From: Zygnema cylindricum
Taxonomy: Eukaryota > Streptophyta > Zygnematophyceae > Zygnematales > Zygnemataceae
DNA length: 43,265 nucleotides
Direction of reading: 5' to 3'
Assembly (NCBI GenBank): GCA_037447655.1
Contig: JBBHKE010001985.1
Location: 1-43,265, forward strand
Part shown: positions 41,860 through 43,265 of the stretch, one piece after another
Position numbering within the stretch: the first letter of the stretch is position 1
Layout of the letters: each line of letters starts with the position of its first letter
The notes under the pieces: generated by a model
Seen by the model: the letters and a program-made list of their open reading frames with translations, nothing else
What the model was told of the DNA's origin: nothing
Database searches by the model: none
Made by a program: the position numbers and the translations under genes

Positions 41860-43265
41860 ATTGATACTTAGAGAAATAAATTTGTTTTTTAGCGCAGATC
41901 CAGAGGACCAGGATTTCGAGTATCCTTGTGTTACAACAACATAGTTACTTAAGCGTGTGACGATTGTATACATTGACAATGCCAATGACGGTTGTCAAAG
42001 TCTACAATCTGTCATTTTTTGTAGCTGCTTGTGACGTCGCATGAGTTTTCGTGACATTGTAGACGTACCCCCTTCCAGCCTTTGCCCTTTCATGATTGAC
42101 GAAGATGCATTTTGCTTTTGTGTCACTTCTCTGCTCGAAATGAAATGGCATCAGAATCTTGAGACCCTTGGCGAAATAAAATCCGTACCCGGCGCAAACG
42201 GACAAAACTTAACAAATTGTGTACTGCCTCGTAATAATTGTATGCAAATGGACAAAATATAACGAATAGTGTACCTTTTATTGAAAAGTAAGCTTTAGTA
42301 AGTCTTAGAAATTTGAGTCTAGGACTTAGAATATTTTTAGACTACCAACTGTTCAATATGGACCTAATTTAATGTGGTTTTTTTGTAATATCTACTTGAG
42401 TAGTTATCTTAGAGTAAATTAGTGTGTACGACCGTCAATGAATGTAGACGTAAAACGTTACTCCCATATTTTTAGGGTATAGATATTGTGACTATACAAT
42501 TTTGGTCCAAGCACTTAGAATTTTGTCAGTAGATTTTCAAGTGAACCCTTTACATACATTTTGAACTTTTTTGAAGATCTTTAGAGTATATAATTCAATT
42601 AGTAATGATCAGTTTGATATAGAATGTACATTCTATACAGCGTTAAGGAAATGAGAGCACTATATCATGCCGTATCGTGTCGGTATTTTGTTTTAGTTCG
42701 TTTATATTAATATTACGTGATGCAACCACACTAATTCCATTTGGCAAATTTTGTGTAGATGCATGCATTACTGTGTACGGTGATCGACATCGGGAATCCT
42801 ACGGGAAACACGGAGATACATATTCGCAGAGCGACGACTTCCATACTTAGTTTTCGGTCGCACATTTTGGCGTGACATGACATAGGATTTCTAGACATTA
42901 ATTATGTGACGTTCAGTTTCAAAATCTTGGTGACACGACGTAAGATTTCAAAACATTGGCGACATGACGTGCGATTTCGAGATGTTGGCGACGCACGTTG
43001 ATTCGTTGTAATTTAGGTCGTGAACCCATGTAGGTTCACACATTTCCATGTAGTTAGGAACGGTTTTAATCCACGGATTGTGAATTATGTAACGTAGGCA
43101 TATGGTTCTGGTTGCTTATTGGCCAGGACCTAAACTAGGTGCAAATTGTGTATTAGAATACTTGCACGCTATTGGTTCGTTGGCAAATGTCAAAAATTAG
43201 TACTTTGGATGATTCGTCAGTACTTAGAAGATTGCGTTAGGTTTCTACTCTTATAATTTGAGAGT
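41860..43265. other. Intergenic, with a degenerate tandem repeat
   Basis: No gene recognised. About 42870-43010 contains imperfect units of roughly 29-31 bp (TGACACGACGTAAGATTTC, GACATGACGTGCGATTTCG, each ending near TTGGC). Confidence 0.5.

Overview
The window looks like nuclear DNA of a streptophyte (a land plant or a charophyte alga). The evidence is a plant-type leucine-rich-repeat (LRR) gene split into phase-2 exons of exactly 72 nt with GT-AG introns, several Ty1/copia retrotransposon copies, many small terminal-inverted-repeat (TIR) elements, and low gene density. The species cannot be named from the sequence. There is no sign of a bacterial operon, phage or CRISPR array.

The main gene lies on the minus strand from about 26193 to 4807. 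It can be assembled from splice sites and reading phase: a signal-peptide exon (26112-26193), an LRR N-cap exon (25881-25987), six single-LRR exons of exactly 72 nt (19154-19225, 18459-18530, 16344-16415, 13727-13798, 10964-11035, 8341-8412), a half-LRR plus cysteine-rich EGF-like exon (6003-6280) and a short basic proline-rich last exon (4807-4946). No kinase or transmembrane segment was found, so the predicted product is a secreted or wall-associated LRR protein. Exon starts recur every 2.1-2.8 kb with conserved intron ends, so the LRR array grew by duplication of whole exon-plus-intron modules. The introns are mostly very long, strand-pure polypyrimidine DNA on the plus strand (polypurine in the pre-mRNA). 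These tracts create the longest open frames in the window, which are spurious Ser/Pro/Leu ORFs.

A 5473-bp Ty1/copia element (19428-24900, minus) sits in the intron before the first LRR exon. It has two 463-bp LTRs that differ at 8 positions, a 5-bp target duplication, a primer-binding site complementary to the anticodon arm of initiator tRNA-Met, and a gag start codon inside the 5' LTR. It is recently inserted but dead: six in-frame stops, one frameshift, a lost zinc-knuckle His and a lost reverse-transcriptase Asp.

To the left (1-4800) are nested TIR elements and an integrase relic. To the right (26.2-43.3 kb) is a thicket of nested TIR elements sharing TACAC-type or GTATCGG-type ends, a foldback element, and a rearranged copia copy. 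In that copy, gag-protease-integrase (35.85-38.13 kb, plus) and RT-RNase H (39.2-40.98 kb, minus) face opposite ways. Its LTR-like repeats carry a hairpin resembling a tRNA T-arm. No functional gene other than the LRR gene is supported.
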